64,000 bases of DNA, taken from assembly GCF_017571525.1 (NCBI RefSeq), contig NZ_JAGETY010000020.1, forward strand, positions 24,366 through 88,365, written 5' to 3'. The DNA comes from Hymenobacter sp. BT559. Lineage in GTDB: Bacteria > Bacteroidota > Bacteroidia > Cytophagales > Hymenobacteraceae. The position numbers were made by a program, and so were the translations under genes. The notes under the pieces are model-generated. The model had not been told where the DNA came from. It was given only the letters and a program-made list of their open reading frames with translations, and searched no databases. This document shows, in pieces, positions 25,793 to 34,018 of the stretch (within the stretch, counting starts at the first letter, position 1; every line of letters begins with the position of its first letter).

Positions 25793-26845
25793 ATGGTTCT
25801 CCTAAATCGCATTACCTGGTTTCGCATCGCGGCGGCGTGGGGACTGTTTACGCTCTTTATGCTGGTGCTGGCATATGCGCAGGCCCTCACGGGAACGGCT
25901 CCCCTTGTCTGGCGCACGCTGCTGCTGGCCCCCCTGATTTATGGCCTCATTGGCACGCTGCTCACGCCGCTGGTTTTCGGGCTGGCCGCGCGCTTCGACT
26001 TAACGGCCGGCCGTTCCCGCTGGCTGCCCTACCTGCTGGTGCACGCGGTGGCCAGTGTGGGCATTACCATTGCTTACCGGGCCCTGTTTCTGGGGATGCT
26101 ATACTTGGTGGGCATTTCTTCGGCCCCCGTTTCGTGGGCGGCGGTATTATCGACGGTAAACTTTTGGGTTCCCATCTATTGGATGGTGCTGTTCGTGGCC
26201 TACGCCCTCGATTACCACGACAAATGGCAGCGGCGCAACCTGGAAGCCGCTCACTTACAGGTACAGCTGGTGCAGGCCCAATTGCAGGCGCTGAAGCAGC
26301 AGCTCAACCCGCACTTTCTCTTCAACACCCTCAACGCCATTGCCACGCTCATTGGCGACGAGCCCAGAAAGGCGCAAAGCGTGACGGCCAAGCTTGGCGA
26401 ATTCCTACGCATGGTACTCGACCACGCCGATGCGCAGCAGGTACCGCTGGCCCAGGAAATGCACTTTTTGCAGCTCTACCTGGAAATGGAGCAGGTGCGG
26501 TTTTCCGACCGGCTGGCCGTGACCTTCGAAGTGGCCCCGACGGCGCTGCCGGCTATAGTGCCGCACCTGCTGCTCCAGCCGCTGGTTGAAAATGCCGTCC
26601 GGCACGGCCTGAGCGCGACGGGAATGGGCACCATCCACATTCAGGCCGACCGGCAGGGCGAGGACCTAGTGCTGGAAGTACGGGATTCCGGCCCCGGCCC
26701 CAAGCCGGATGGCCCGCGTGGTGTGGGCCTGGCCAATACTGAGCAGCGCCTACGGGCGCTCTATGGGGAGCGGTACGTGCTGACCCTGGGTCCGGCCCCC
26801 GGCCAGGGTACGGTGGTCCACATTGAGCTACCTTTTACACTTTAA
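25793..26845 (+). CDS. LytS-type sensor histidine kinase (His_kinase family)
   Basis: A 350-residue kinase from the ATG at 25793; a TTG at 25781 would add 4 residues. Four hydrophobic helices fill residues 8-150. The His_kinase motif is QLNPHFLFNTLNAIATLIGD with the phosphoacceptor His in NPHF; the HATPase part ends with GVGLANTEQRLRALYGERYV. No CXXC or PAS domain, so the signal is probably sensed in the membrane. It is 14 bases upstream of a second LytTR regulator, forming the second of two adjacent two-component pairs. Confidence 0.88.
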   Translation: MVLLNRITWFRIAAAWGLFTLFMLVLAYAQALTGTAPLVWRTLLLAPLIYGLIGTLLTPLVFGLAARFDLTAGRSRWLPYLLVHAVASVGITIAYRALFLGMLYLVGISSAPVSWAAVLSTVNFWVPIYWMVLFVAYALDYHDKWQRRNLEAAHLQVQLVQAQLQALKQQLNPHFLFNTLNAIATLIGDEPRKAQSVTAKLGEFLRMVLDHADAQQVPLAQEMHFLQLYLEMEQVRFSDRLAVTFEVAPTALPAIVPHLLLQPLVENAVRHGLSATGMGTIHIQADRQGEDLVLEVRDSGPGPKPDGPRGVGLANTEQRLRALYGERYVLTLGPAPGQGTVVHIELPFTL

Positions 26846-26859
26846 CGCTCCGGCTGACC

Positions 26860-27645
26860 ATGGACACCATCCGCACCGTGATTGTCGACGATGAGCCCCT
26901 GGCGCGCCGGCGCATTCGTCAGTTGCTGGCCGACACGTCCGGCTTTGTGGTGGAGGGCGAATGCACCAATGGGGCCGAGGCAGTGGCGGCGTTGTCCGGG
27001 GACGCCGCCCTTGACTTGGTGTTTCTGGACGTGCAGATGCCGGATTTTAGCGGCCTTCAGGTCTTGCAGCAACTGTCTGCCTTCGCGCTGCCGCTGGTGG
27101 TTTTTGTCACCGCCTATGACCGCTACATGCTGCAGGCCTTTGAGGCGCACGCCGTCGATTACCTGCTCAAGCCGCTGGACCCGGACCGGTTCAGTCGCTG
27201 CCTGGCGCACCTGCGGCACCGCATCCGCCAGCAGCGGGCTGGCACGGTGCCCCCGCCGTGGGAGGCCCTGCTGCGCACGCTGCCACCGGCCCCTGCTGCC
27301 ACAGCATTTCCAACGCAGCTGCTTATCAAGCAGCCGGGCCGCTTGCACTTCGTGCCCGTGGCCCAGGTGCAGTACCTGGAAGCAACCGGCAACTACGTCA
27401 CCGTCCACGCGCAGAGCGAACCGCATCAGCTACGCTCCACCTTGAGCCAGCTGGAGCGGCAGCTGGACCCGGCCTTGTTCCTTCGCATCCACCGCTCCCT
27501 GATTGTCAACACCCAGTACATCAAAGAACTGCGCCCCTGGACGCACGGCGAATACTTGCTCACCCTGCACAATGGCACGCACCTGACCTCCTCGCGCAGC
27601 TGCAACGAGAGCATTCAACAGTTTCTGAAGCAGTTCGCTTCCTAA
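26860..27645 (+). CDS. LytTR-family response regulator
   Basis: A 261-residue regulator. The receiver domain starts RTVIVDDEPLARRRIRQLL, has the phosphoacceptor in DLVFLDVQMPDF and the lysine in YLLKPL. The LytTR domain (residues 145-261) reads LLIKQPGRLHFVPVAQVQYL then EATGNYVTVH and LRIHRSLIVNTQYI. It lies 14 bases after the LytS-like kinase and should be its partner. This pair and the HisKA_2/LytTR pair upstream are similar in output domain but differ in kinase class, so they likely read different signals. Confidence 0.89.
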   Translation: MDTIRTVIVDDEPLARRRIRQLLADTSGFVVEGECTNGAEAVAALSGDAALDLVFLDVQMPDFSGLQVLQQLSAFALPLVVFVTAYDRYMLQAFEAHAVDYLLKPLDPDRFSRCLAHLRHRIRQQRAGTVPPPWEALLRTLPPAPAATAFPTQLLIKQPGRLHFVPVAQVQYLEATGNYVTVHAQSEPHQLRSTLSQLERQLDPALFLRIHRSLIVNTQYIKELRPWTHGEYLLTLHNGTHLTSSRSCNESIQQFLKQFAS

Positions 27646-27825
27646 GGTTTGGGGACGTTAGGCCCCGCAGGTTCGGACATGGGCAGTCTGTCCCGGGTAA
27701 AGGCCATTCCGTCCCAGCCCGGCTGATGTAAGGGCCCAATATGCGTATGCCGGGGGAAACATTCCGTAGTACGGACAAAAGGATTCGACGAATCATGTCC
27801 TGGTCATCTGCCCTACGGCCTTGCC

Positions 27826-28473
27826 ATGCCAGTTGCTACCACTATTCAGTCCGCCATCCCTCTGGCAGATGCCCCCAGGCAGTGGGCACCTTCCGGCGAG
27901 CCATTGCTCACCATTACACCGCCTCACCCGGTTTTCCTGGCGGGCGAGGACCGGGAAGCCGCCCTTATCGCGCAGTTAATTGCCCGCGACGAACGGGCCT
28001 TGCGCATGCTCTACGACCGATACGCCAACAACCTGCTGACGGTAATCCTGCGCGTGGTCCACGACAAAGCCTTGGCCCAGGACATTTTGCAGGAAAGCTT
28101 GCTCAAAGTCTGGCTCAGCATTGCTAGCTACGACGCCTCGCGGGGCCGCCTCTTCACCTGGATGATGCGCGTGTGCTGCAACCAGGCCATTGACGCGATG
28201 CGCAGTCCCCGGCATCGCTTCAACTCCGCTACCCAATCGCTCGATGTGACCGAGGTGCAGCGGACCCCGGCCGCGACCAGCTTCAACCCCGAGCACATCG
28301 GCCTGCGCGAGCTGCTGCTGCACCTCAAGCCCCGGCAGCGCGAGGTCATTAACCTGCTGTATTTCGGCGGCTGTACCCAGGTAGAAGCAGCCGAGCAGTT
28401 GGGCATTCCCCTGGCTACCGTGAAAACCCGCGCCCGCGCCGCCCTGCTGGTGCTGAGCCGGTTTTCCAATTAA
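27826..28473 (+). CDS. Sigma-70 family RNA polymerase sigma factor (ECF-like)
   Basis: A 215-residue sigma factor. Region 2 reads ALRMLYDRYANNLLTVILRV then VHDKALAQDILQESLLKVWL and GRLFTWMMRVCCNQAIDAMR; region 4 reads LKPRQREVINLLYFGGCTQV then EAAEQLGIPLATVKTRARAA. Sigma 1.1 and region 3 are absent, as in extracytoplasmic-function sigmas. No anti-sigma gene is visible next to it; the next gene is a cytochrome c lipoprotein on the same strand after 74 bases, which might be a target. The first 50 residues are a low-complexity extension. Confidence 0.86.
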   Translation: MPVATTIQSAIPLADAPRQWAPSGEPLLTITPPHPVFLAGEDREAALIAQLIARDERALRMLYDRYANNLLTVILRVVHDKALAQDILQESLLKVWLSIASYDASRGRLFTWMMRVCCNQAIDAMRSPRHRFNSATQSLDVTEVQRTPAATSFNPEHIGLRELLLHLKPRQREVINLLYFGGCTQVEAAEQLGIPLATVKTRARAALLVLSRFSN

Positions 28474-28547
28474 GCACCTGTGTTCTAAATGAATACTTCA
28501 AATCGTACGCTCTTGACATTTTCTTCTAACCCATAACGCCTTTCTCG

Positions 28548-30143
28548 ATGGCCCATTTTCATCATTTCCGAGTGCCCGCGCTGCTTGTTTCCGGCTTGGC
28601 GGTCGTAGCTGCCGCCTGCCAGGGCGGGGGCACAACCCAGACAAATACCGAGGCAGCCACGTCCCAACCGGCCGATACCACGCAGGCCGGGGCTCCTTCT
28701 ACGACTTTGCAGGTGGGCAATATTGAGCGGGGGCGCGAGGTATTTCGCCACGAAACCTTCGGAGATGAAGGCTTCTGGACCGACGCCGCCCGCATGCCCC
28801 AGGGCATGAAAGCGGCCCGGCTGACGGTGCTCGACGCCCTAAAAGCCGGCGTCAACTTCGACGTGGAGGCCATGCCGGCCGACTTGAGAGCGGCCCTGGC
28901 CAGTGAGGTGAAAACGGACCACTCGCCCGCGAAGGCACCCAAGCTCAATGACCCGGCCACCCTCGATGCGCTGGTGAAGGCCAACGCCGTCATTGGCATG
29001 GTGCCCAAAGGCGCGAAGGTAGGGGTCACCTGCGCCTTGTGCCACACCATTACCGACAAGTCAATGTACGAGCTGACGGGCCAAGGCACCATTGGCAAGC
29101 GCATCGATGGGCCGACGCAGCACGCCCTCAACGTGGGCAAGCTGCTGGCGACCTGCGACAACACGCGGGCCTTCTTCACCACTGCGCAGCTGCAGATGCC
29201 CAATGGCAGCACCATCGGCCGGGCCGCTAAGGGCCTGACGGCCAAATCAACGGAGGCTGAGTTTGACGCCTACTTCAGCAACCCGAAGTACTATCCCATC
29301 GGCTCGTTTGACGACTCCCCGGACGGGGTTGGCAACCCGATTCACATCACGCCCTTTTTCCGGCAGGATTTGGCCTCGCCCTACGGCTCGTCGGGCCAGA
29401 ACAGCGACCTGAACGACTTCAACAACACGGTGTACACGGCCCTGTTCGACCAAAGTAACCTGCTTTCGGATGGCGGCCGGCAGTTCATTCACACGCTGGG
29501 AGCCGCCGCCGGCGACTCTATGCTGGCAGGCTATACCAAGGTGCTGGCCGCCACAGGCGTCACGGGCTACCCCTACGTCACGGCCGCGCTCAAAGGCAAG
29601 CCCGGCGAGCCGCCCACGCCCACCGGCAAGCGGGTGGAGGAGCAAAAGCTGCGCGACCTGCAAGCCTACGTCAACAGCCTGCAGGCCCCGAAGGGCGTGG
29701 TGACCAGTGCCGCGCTGGTGGCCAGCGGCCGGGCGCTGTTCGTGGCGCAGAACTGCACCTCGTGCCACAACACCAACCAGGGCGCGGCCGTGCAGTCGAA
29801 GCTGGTGGCGATGAACGTTATCTGGCCCGGCTACGCGCCCAAAGTCATTGCCCAGCGCAAGGCCCCACTGACGCCCATTCAGAACGCGCCCGGCACCTTC
29901 GACGACAAGATGGTGGTGGTGGATGCCAGCCCTGGCGGCGGCCCGCGCGGCAACGCGCTGCCCCTGCTGCTGGACCTGGCCCGCAAGCCGGTTTTCCTGC
30001 ACGATGACTCGGTGCACAGTCTCGACGAGCTGCTCAATCCCAAACGCGGCAAAACGGCCCCGCATCCTTTCTACGTCGTCACGCCTTCCCAACGCACCGA
30101 GCTGGTGGCGTATTTGAAAAGTCTGGACACCGACAGCAAGTAG
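28548..30143 (+). CDS. Di-heme cytochrome c lipoprotein
   Basis: A 531-residue exported lipoprotein: MAHFHHFRVPALLVSGLAVV then AAAC, with the lipid-modified cysteine at residue 24. Two heme c-binding motifs are visible, CALCH at 162-166 and CTSCH at 403-407. The segment between is large (about 240 residues), and RDLQAYVNSLQAPKG before the second motif is like the C-terminal domains of cytochrome c peroxidase-like and other extracellular oxidases. It is probably an electron-transfer protein or peroxidase-like enzyme on the cell surface side of a membrane. The substrate is unknown. It is followed by a haloperoxidase-type hydrolase on the same strand. Confidence 0.8.
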   Translation: MAHFHHFRVPALLVSGLAVVAAACQGGGTTQTNTEAATSQPADTTQAGAPSTTLQVGNIERGREVFRHETFGDEGFWTDAARMPQGMKAARLTVLDALKAGVNFDVEAMPADLRAALASEVKTDHSPAKAPKLNDPATLDALVKANAVIGMVPKGAKVGVTCALCHTITDKSMYELTGQGTIGKRIDGPTQHALNVGKLLATCDNTRAFFTTAQLQMPNGSTIGRAAKGLTAKSTEAEFDAYFSNPKYYPIGSFDDSPDGVGNPIHITPFFRQDLASPYGSSGQNSDLNDFNNTVYTALFDQSNLLSDGGRQFIHTLGAAAGDSMLAGYTKVLAATGVTGYPYVTAALKGKPGEPPTPTGKRVEEQKLRDLQAYVNSLQAPKGVVTSAALVASGRALFVAQNCTSCHNTNQGAAVQSKLVAMNVIWPGYAPKVIAQRKAPLTPIQNAPGTFDDKMVVVDASPGGGPRGNALPLLLDLARKPVFLHDDSVHSLDELLNPKRGKTAPHPFYVVTPSQRTELVAYLKSLDTDSK

Positions 30144-30251
30144 GGTGGCGGCTGCCAGTAGGGTGCTGCGCAGGGCTTTGCCGCTACCCGCCTCAAAGCA
30201 GCCTTTCAATCAGTCAATCCATTTACCATCTTTCACCCTTTTCCCAATCCC

Positions 30252-31112
30252 ATGAGCTACATCAAAGCCGGCCAGGATGCCAACGGCGAAGACATCAAAC
30301 TGCATTACACCGACCAGGGCCAGGGGGCCGTGGCGGTGCTCATCCACGGCTGGCCCCAGAGCCACGAGGCCTGGACCTACCAGTTGGGCGAGCTGCCCAA
30401 GCACGGCCTGCGCGTGGTGGCCTACACCCGCCGTGGCTTCGGTAACTCGTCCAAGCCCTTCGAAGGCTACGACTACGACACGCTGGCCGACGACCTGAAG
30501 GCCGTGCTCGACACGCTCAACCTGCAGAACGTGACGCTGGTGGGCTTTTCGATGGGCGGCGAAGTGGCCCGCTACATGAGCCGCCACGGTGGGGCCCGCG
30601 TGGCCAAAGTCGCCTTCGTGTCGTCAGTGACGCCATATTTGCTCAAAACCGACGACAACCCCGACGGCGTGGACAAGTCCACCTTCGACGACATCCAGGA
30701 GAACATCGCCAAGGACCGGTTCGGCTTCCTGCAAACCTTCGGCAAGCAGTTCTACGGCGACGGCCCGCTGAGCAACCCCGTGAGCCAGGCCGTGCTGGAC
30801 TGGTCGTTCGGCATGGCGGCGCTGGGCTCGCACCAGGCCACGGTGGCCTGTGGCCACGCTTTTGCTGAAACCGATTTCCGCCCGGACCTCGCCGGCATCA
30901 AAGTACCCGCCCTGGTCATCCACGGGGCCGACGACAAGACGGTGCCCATAAAAAACAGCGCCGACCGCATGAGCCAGCACCTTCCCCACGCCACCTACAT
31001 CACCTACGACGGTGCCCCGCACGGCCTCTTCATCACTGAAAAGGACAAGCTCAACCATGACCTGATTGCCTTTGCTACCGGCGCGGACGTGCGCGCCGGC
31101 CAGAATAGCTAA
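30252..31112 (+). CDS. Alpha/beta hydrolase (non-heme haloperoxidase type)
   Basis: A 286-residue hydrolase. The oxyanion block is VLIHGWPQSHEAW, the nucleophile motif is VGFSMGGEVARYM (Ser 100), the acid lies in VIHGADDKTVP and the histidine in DGAPHGLFITEKDK. These match the cofactor-free haloperoxidase/arylesterase group. It lacks a signal peptide and should be cytosolic. It starts 109 bases after the cytochrome gene and ends just before a strong terminator, so it closes this plus-strand group. The natural substrate cannot be deduced. Confidence 0.87.
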   Translation: MSYIKAGQDANGEDIKLHYTDQGQGAVAVLIHGWPQSHEAWTYQLGELPKHGLRVVAYTRRGFGNSSKPFEGYDYDTLADDLKAVLDTLNLQNVTLVGFSMGGEVARYMSRHGGARVAKVAFVSSVTPYLLKTDDNPDGVDKSTFDDIQENIAKDRFGFLQTFGKQFYGDGPLSNPVSQAVLDWSFGMAALGSHQATVACGHAFAETDFRPDLAGIKVPALVIHGADDKTVPIKNSADRMSQHLPHATYITYDGAPHGLFITEKDKLNHDLIAFATGADVRAGQNS

Positions 31113-31129
31113 GCGGATGCTCAATCTCG

Positions 31130-31166
31130 AAAAGCCCCGGTCCTGCGAAGGAGCCGGGGCTTTTTT
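31130..31166 (+). terminator. Intrinsic terminator
   Basis: An AAAAGCCCCGG / CCGGGGCTTTT stem (31130-31140 and 31154-31164) with T6 at 31161-31166, starting 18 bases past the stop of the haloperoxidase-like gene. Confidence 0.9.
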
Positions 31167-31221
31167 GTGGAGTAGCGGGAGCCGCCAACTTGCTGGCGTC
31201 CGCTTACTCCCAGGGCGACCG

Positions 31222-32157
31222 TTACGGTTTTCGCCGCGCCGACAACAGCCAGAGGCCCCCGGCCAGCAGCACCAGCGCGGCCCCCACGATAGCGGCCTGG
31301 GGCAAGGCCGGTGCCGTCTTTTCTGATTTTTCTGATGTTACTCCGGTAATGGCGGCATCGGTAAAGGCCTCACGGCTGGTGACGGCCAGAATCAGGCGCG
31401 CGGCTTCTGCGGGCTGGTCCCACTGCGGAAAGTGGCCGCAGTGCTCGAACCAATAGAGGCGCGCATCCGGGAATTTTTCTAGCGCCAGGGCCGACTGGGG
31501 GGGCAGGCACACCCGGTCCTGCCGGCCCCAGCCAATGACCAGGGGCTCGGGGATGCTGGCCTTGGGGGAGGGACGCTGCACTTCGCCGTGCGCCAGCTGG
31601 TCGAGCAGCTCGTCGAAGGCGGGCGAGTGGGCGAAGCTGTACATCTCGTCACGGGCCACCTGCGCGTCCACAGCCCACGGTCGGGCCGAAAACTGCGGCA
31701 GCAGCACGGTGCGCCCCACGGTCGAACCGGCCAGCATGGGCATCACCGGCTGCAGGGCCGTCACCAGCTTCTTGGACAGGGACACCGAATGGTAGAAAAA
31801 CGGCACTTGCCAGCCCTGCCAGAACCCGCCCGGGTCCAGCGACACCACCGCGCCGAGCACGCCGCCGCGCCGGGCCAGCTCCAGCACCAGCCGCGCGCCC
31901 ATGGAACTACCCACGGCATCGATGCCGAGCAGGTCGTGTTGGGCCAGAAAGTCCGTCACCGCATCGGCCAGGGTGCCGATGGAATGGAGGCCGGCCAGCT
32001 TCGGGGTGTCCCCGTGGCCGGGCAAGTCCACGGCAATGACGTCACGCTCGGCCGCCAGCGTGTCGAGGATGGTGTTCCAGGACCGCCAGCTGCCGCCGAT
32101 GCCGTGAACCAGTAATAAGGGGCGGCCGGTGCCGCGGCGAACGAAGTGCAGGTCCAT
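31222..32157 (-). CDS. Alpha/beta hydrolase with C-terminal membrane anchor
   Basis: A 311-residue protein from the ATG at 32157; the frame is open upstream to 32226. It has RPLLLVHGIGGSWRSW, the nucleophile motif AVGSSMGARLVLEL (Ser 85), a GWGRQDRVCLP acid region and the histidine in FEHCGHFPQW. The last 30 residues are a hydrophobic helix (AAIVGAALVLLAGGLWLL) closed by SARRKP, a membrane tail anchor rarely seen in this family. It is alone on the minus strand between two plus-strand groups. Substrate not known. Confidence 0.82.
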   Translation of the reverse strand: MDLHFVRRGTGRPLLLVHGIGGSWRSWNTILDTLAAERDVIAVDLPGHGDTPKLAGLHSIGTLADAVTDFLAQHDLLGIDAVGSSMGARLVLELARRGGVLGAVVSLDPGGFWQGWQVPFFYHSVSLSKKLVTALQPVMPMLAGSTVGRTVLLPQFSARPWAVDAQVARDEMYSFAHSPAFDELLDQLAHGEVQRPSPKASIPEPLVIGWGRQDRVCLPPQSALALEKFPDARLYWFEHCGHFPQWDQPAEAARLILAVTSREAFTDAAITGVTSEKSEKTAPALPQAAIVGAALVLLAGGLWLLSARRKP

Positions 32158-32451
32158 TAAAGAAGGGAAAAGTGTAACACCTAAACGTAAGGGCGCAATA
32201 AATAGCTCACCATATCGGCCCGGCACGTTGGTTCCGCCTGATGTTCACGCAAGCGGTAGTTTTCTCAATATTTCAAGTTTGAAAGCTGTGCCGTTCGTGT
32301 ATTGGGGCTGCACCTCACCATCGAATTCTAGCCATTCGTCAACTTTCTACCCAAGCGGTTTATAGCCCGGATAGGTTTGTAGCGTCAAATCACGGTTTGG
32401 CAAGCTCACGCCCAGGCCGGTCGGCCCGGGGTGCCACGCTATTTCCCCGCG

Positions 32452-33279
32452 ATGCTCAGTGCCTATTCCTGGGGCCAGTTTGGCCTTTTCGTTTTGGCTG
32501 TGGTTCTTCTCTACTACCTGGTGGTAGGCCTGCTCTACTACCGGGTGGAACTTACGGCCCTGCTGACGCCGGGCAAAAAGATGGCCGGCACCCAGCTCGC
32601 CGGCGTGAGCGGCAAGGCGCTGGCCCCTCCCTCACTGGTGCGCCCTACCTCGGCTTTTGTCAAGGCCACGCCAGCAGCCCCGGAAGTCTGGGAAGAAGCC
32701 GATGACACGGAACGTCCCGTAGCTGGGGCCACCCAAAACGTGCCAGCCGCCGCCGAGCCGCTGGTCAGCGGGGCGCTGCCCGATTCCACTGGCACGGCCA
32801 CTGGCCACGACGAAAGCAGCAGCGACACCGCGCCAAAGGAGGCTACGGCCGCCGCCGGCGACGAGGCGCAGGCGCAGGACGAAAACCGCATTGAAGAAGC
32901 CGACCAGGCCGATGAGCACCTGGCGGCCCTGGTCCGGCGCGAAGCCCATAACCTGGCCCCGGATTCTGTGGCGGCGGATACGGCAGTTGACGGGGTTCTG
33001 GAGCCCGAAACCGTGCAGCTGCCCCTGGTAGTGGAGGGCTACGAGCCGCTGGCCACGTTCGAGGAGCCGGTGGCTTCGCGGCTGGACATCACCCCCGTAG
33101 ACCCGCCCCGGCTGGTGGCCGCTGCTTCGGTTGCCGAATACCTGACCCTGCTGCAAGCCGGCCAGCAGCCCGCGACGCCGGTCGAGCTGGCCGGCACCAG
33201 CCTGGCCGAGCAAATGGCCCGGCAGCTGGCTCTCAACCACGCCGAGCTGGATGACCTCTTCGGCCCCGAAGATGAGTAG
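32452..33279 (+). CDS. Hypothetical membrane protein at the head of the transfer cluster
   Basis: A 275-residue protein from the ATG at 32452; a GTG at 32431 is also possible. It has one N-terminal membrane helix (FGLFVLAVVLLYYLVVGLLY) and then a long acidic, Ala/Pro/Glu-rich region with few predicted structured parts, ending with a helical tail (SLAEQMARQLALNHAELDDL). This is the position held by short membrane proteins just before traE in Bacteroidetes conjugation clusters. No defined family was recognised. It ends 52 bases before traE and is very likely cotranscribed with it. Confidence 0.62.
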   Translation: MLSAYSWGQFGLFVLAVVLLYYLVVGLLYYRVELTALLTPGKKMAGTQLAGVSGKALAPPSLVRPTSAFVKATPAAPEVWEEADDTERPVAGATQNVPAAAEPLVSGALPDSTGTATGHDESSSDTAPKEATAAAGDEAQAQDENRIEEADQADEHLAALVRREAHNLAPDSVAADTAVDGVLEPETVQLPLVVEGYEPLATFEEPVASRLDITPVDPPRLVAAASVAEYLTLLQAGQQPATPVELAGTSLAEQMARQLALNHAELDDLFGPEDE

Positions 33280-33330
33280 CGCGGCCTTCTTCCTCCCTAA
33301 TCATTGATTTCAGACTCCTTTTCCCTTGCC

Positions 33331-33648
33331 ATGACTAAGAAACCTTTCATTACCTCGCTGGCCCTCGTGGTCCTGCTATTCAGTTCGCAGCTGCTCTACG
33401 CCCAGACCGGGGGTGGCAACGGCACGGCCGGCATCCAGGATGCTACCACCCAGGTCACCAGCTACTTCGACCCGCTGACCAAGCTCATGTACGCCATCGG
33501 CGCGGTGCTGGGCCTGGTGGGGGCCATCAAGGTCTACGGCAAGTGGAACGCCGGAGACCAGGACACCCAGAAAACGGCCGTCTCGTGGTTTGGCTCGATG
33601 ATTTTCCTGGTCATCGTGGCCACGGTGGTGCGCTCGTTCTTTCTCTAA
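33331..33648 (+). CDS. traE: Conjugative transfer protein TraE (DUF4134)
   Basis: A 105-residue protein from the ATG at 33331. A signal-like helix (FITSLALVVLLFSSQLLYAQ) is followed by GNGTAGIQDATTQVTSYFDP, a second helix (LMYAIGAVLGLVGAIKVYGK) and a third (SWFGSMIFLVIVATVVRSFF). This VirB2-like layout is the hallmark of DUF4134/TraE of CTnDOT-type systems, in which the protein is thought to be the pilin-like component. It is 10 bases before traF. Confidence 0.9.
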   Translation: MTKKPFITSLALVVLLFSSQLLYAQTGGGNGTAGIQDATTQVTSYFDPLTKLMYAIGAVLGLVGAIKVYGKWNAGDQDTQKTAVSWFGSMIFLVIVATVVRSFFL

Positions 33649-33658
33649 GCCGCCACCC

Positions 33659-33991
33659 ATGCCCATCTACGACCTCAATCGCGGCATCAACAAGCCCGTC
33701 GAATTCAAGGGGCTGGTGGGCAGCAACATCTACTTCCTGGCCGCCGGCATTGGGCTGGTGTTTGCCCTGTTCGTGACCTGCTACCTGCTGGGCCTGCCGC
33801 TGGTGCTCACGGTGCTACTCACCTTCCTGGCCGGGGGCGGCATGTGGGCCGGGGTGTTCGCCCTGAACCGCCGGTATGGCGAGCATGGGCTGATGAAAGC
33901 CGCCGCCCGGCGCTCCTCGCCCAGGTACATCACCAACCGGCACAGCCGCTTATTCCAACGCCTCAACGAGGACCAGACCAGCCGCGCCTAG
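33659..33991 (+). CDS. traF: Conjugative transfer protein TraF (DUF4133)
   Basis: A 110-residue protein with MPIYDLNRGINKPVEFKGLV then two close hydrophobic helices (IYFLAAGIGLVFALFVTCYL and LVLTVLLTFLAGGGMWAGVF), and a basic C-terminus (RRSSPRYITNRHSRLFQRLN). This is DUF4133/TraF, the VirB3-like membrane component that works with the VirB4-like ATPase encoded just downstream (28 bases). The conserved INKPVEFKGL start is visible. Confidence 0.9.
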   Translation: MPIYDLNRGINKPVEFKGLVGSNIYFLAAGIGLVFALFVTCYLLGLPLVLTVLLTFLAGGGMWAGVFALNRRYGEHGLMKAAARRSSPRYITNRHSRLFQRLNEDQTSRA

Positions 33992-34018
33992 CGGCTGGCT
34001 AGGGTGCTTTCTCCGCTT

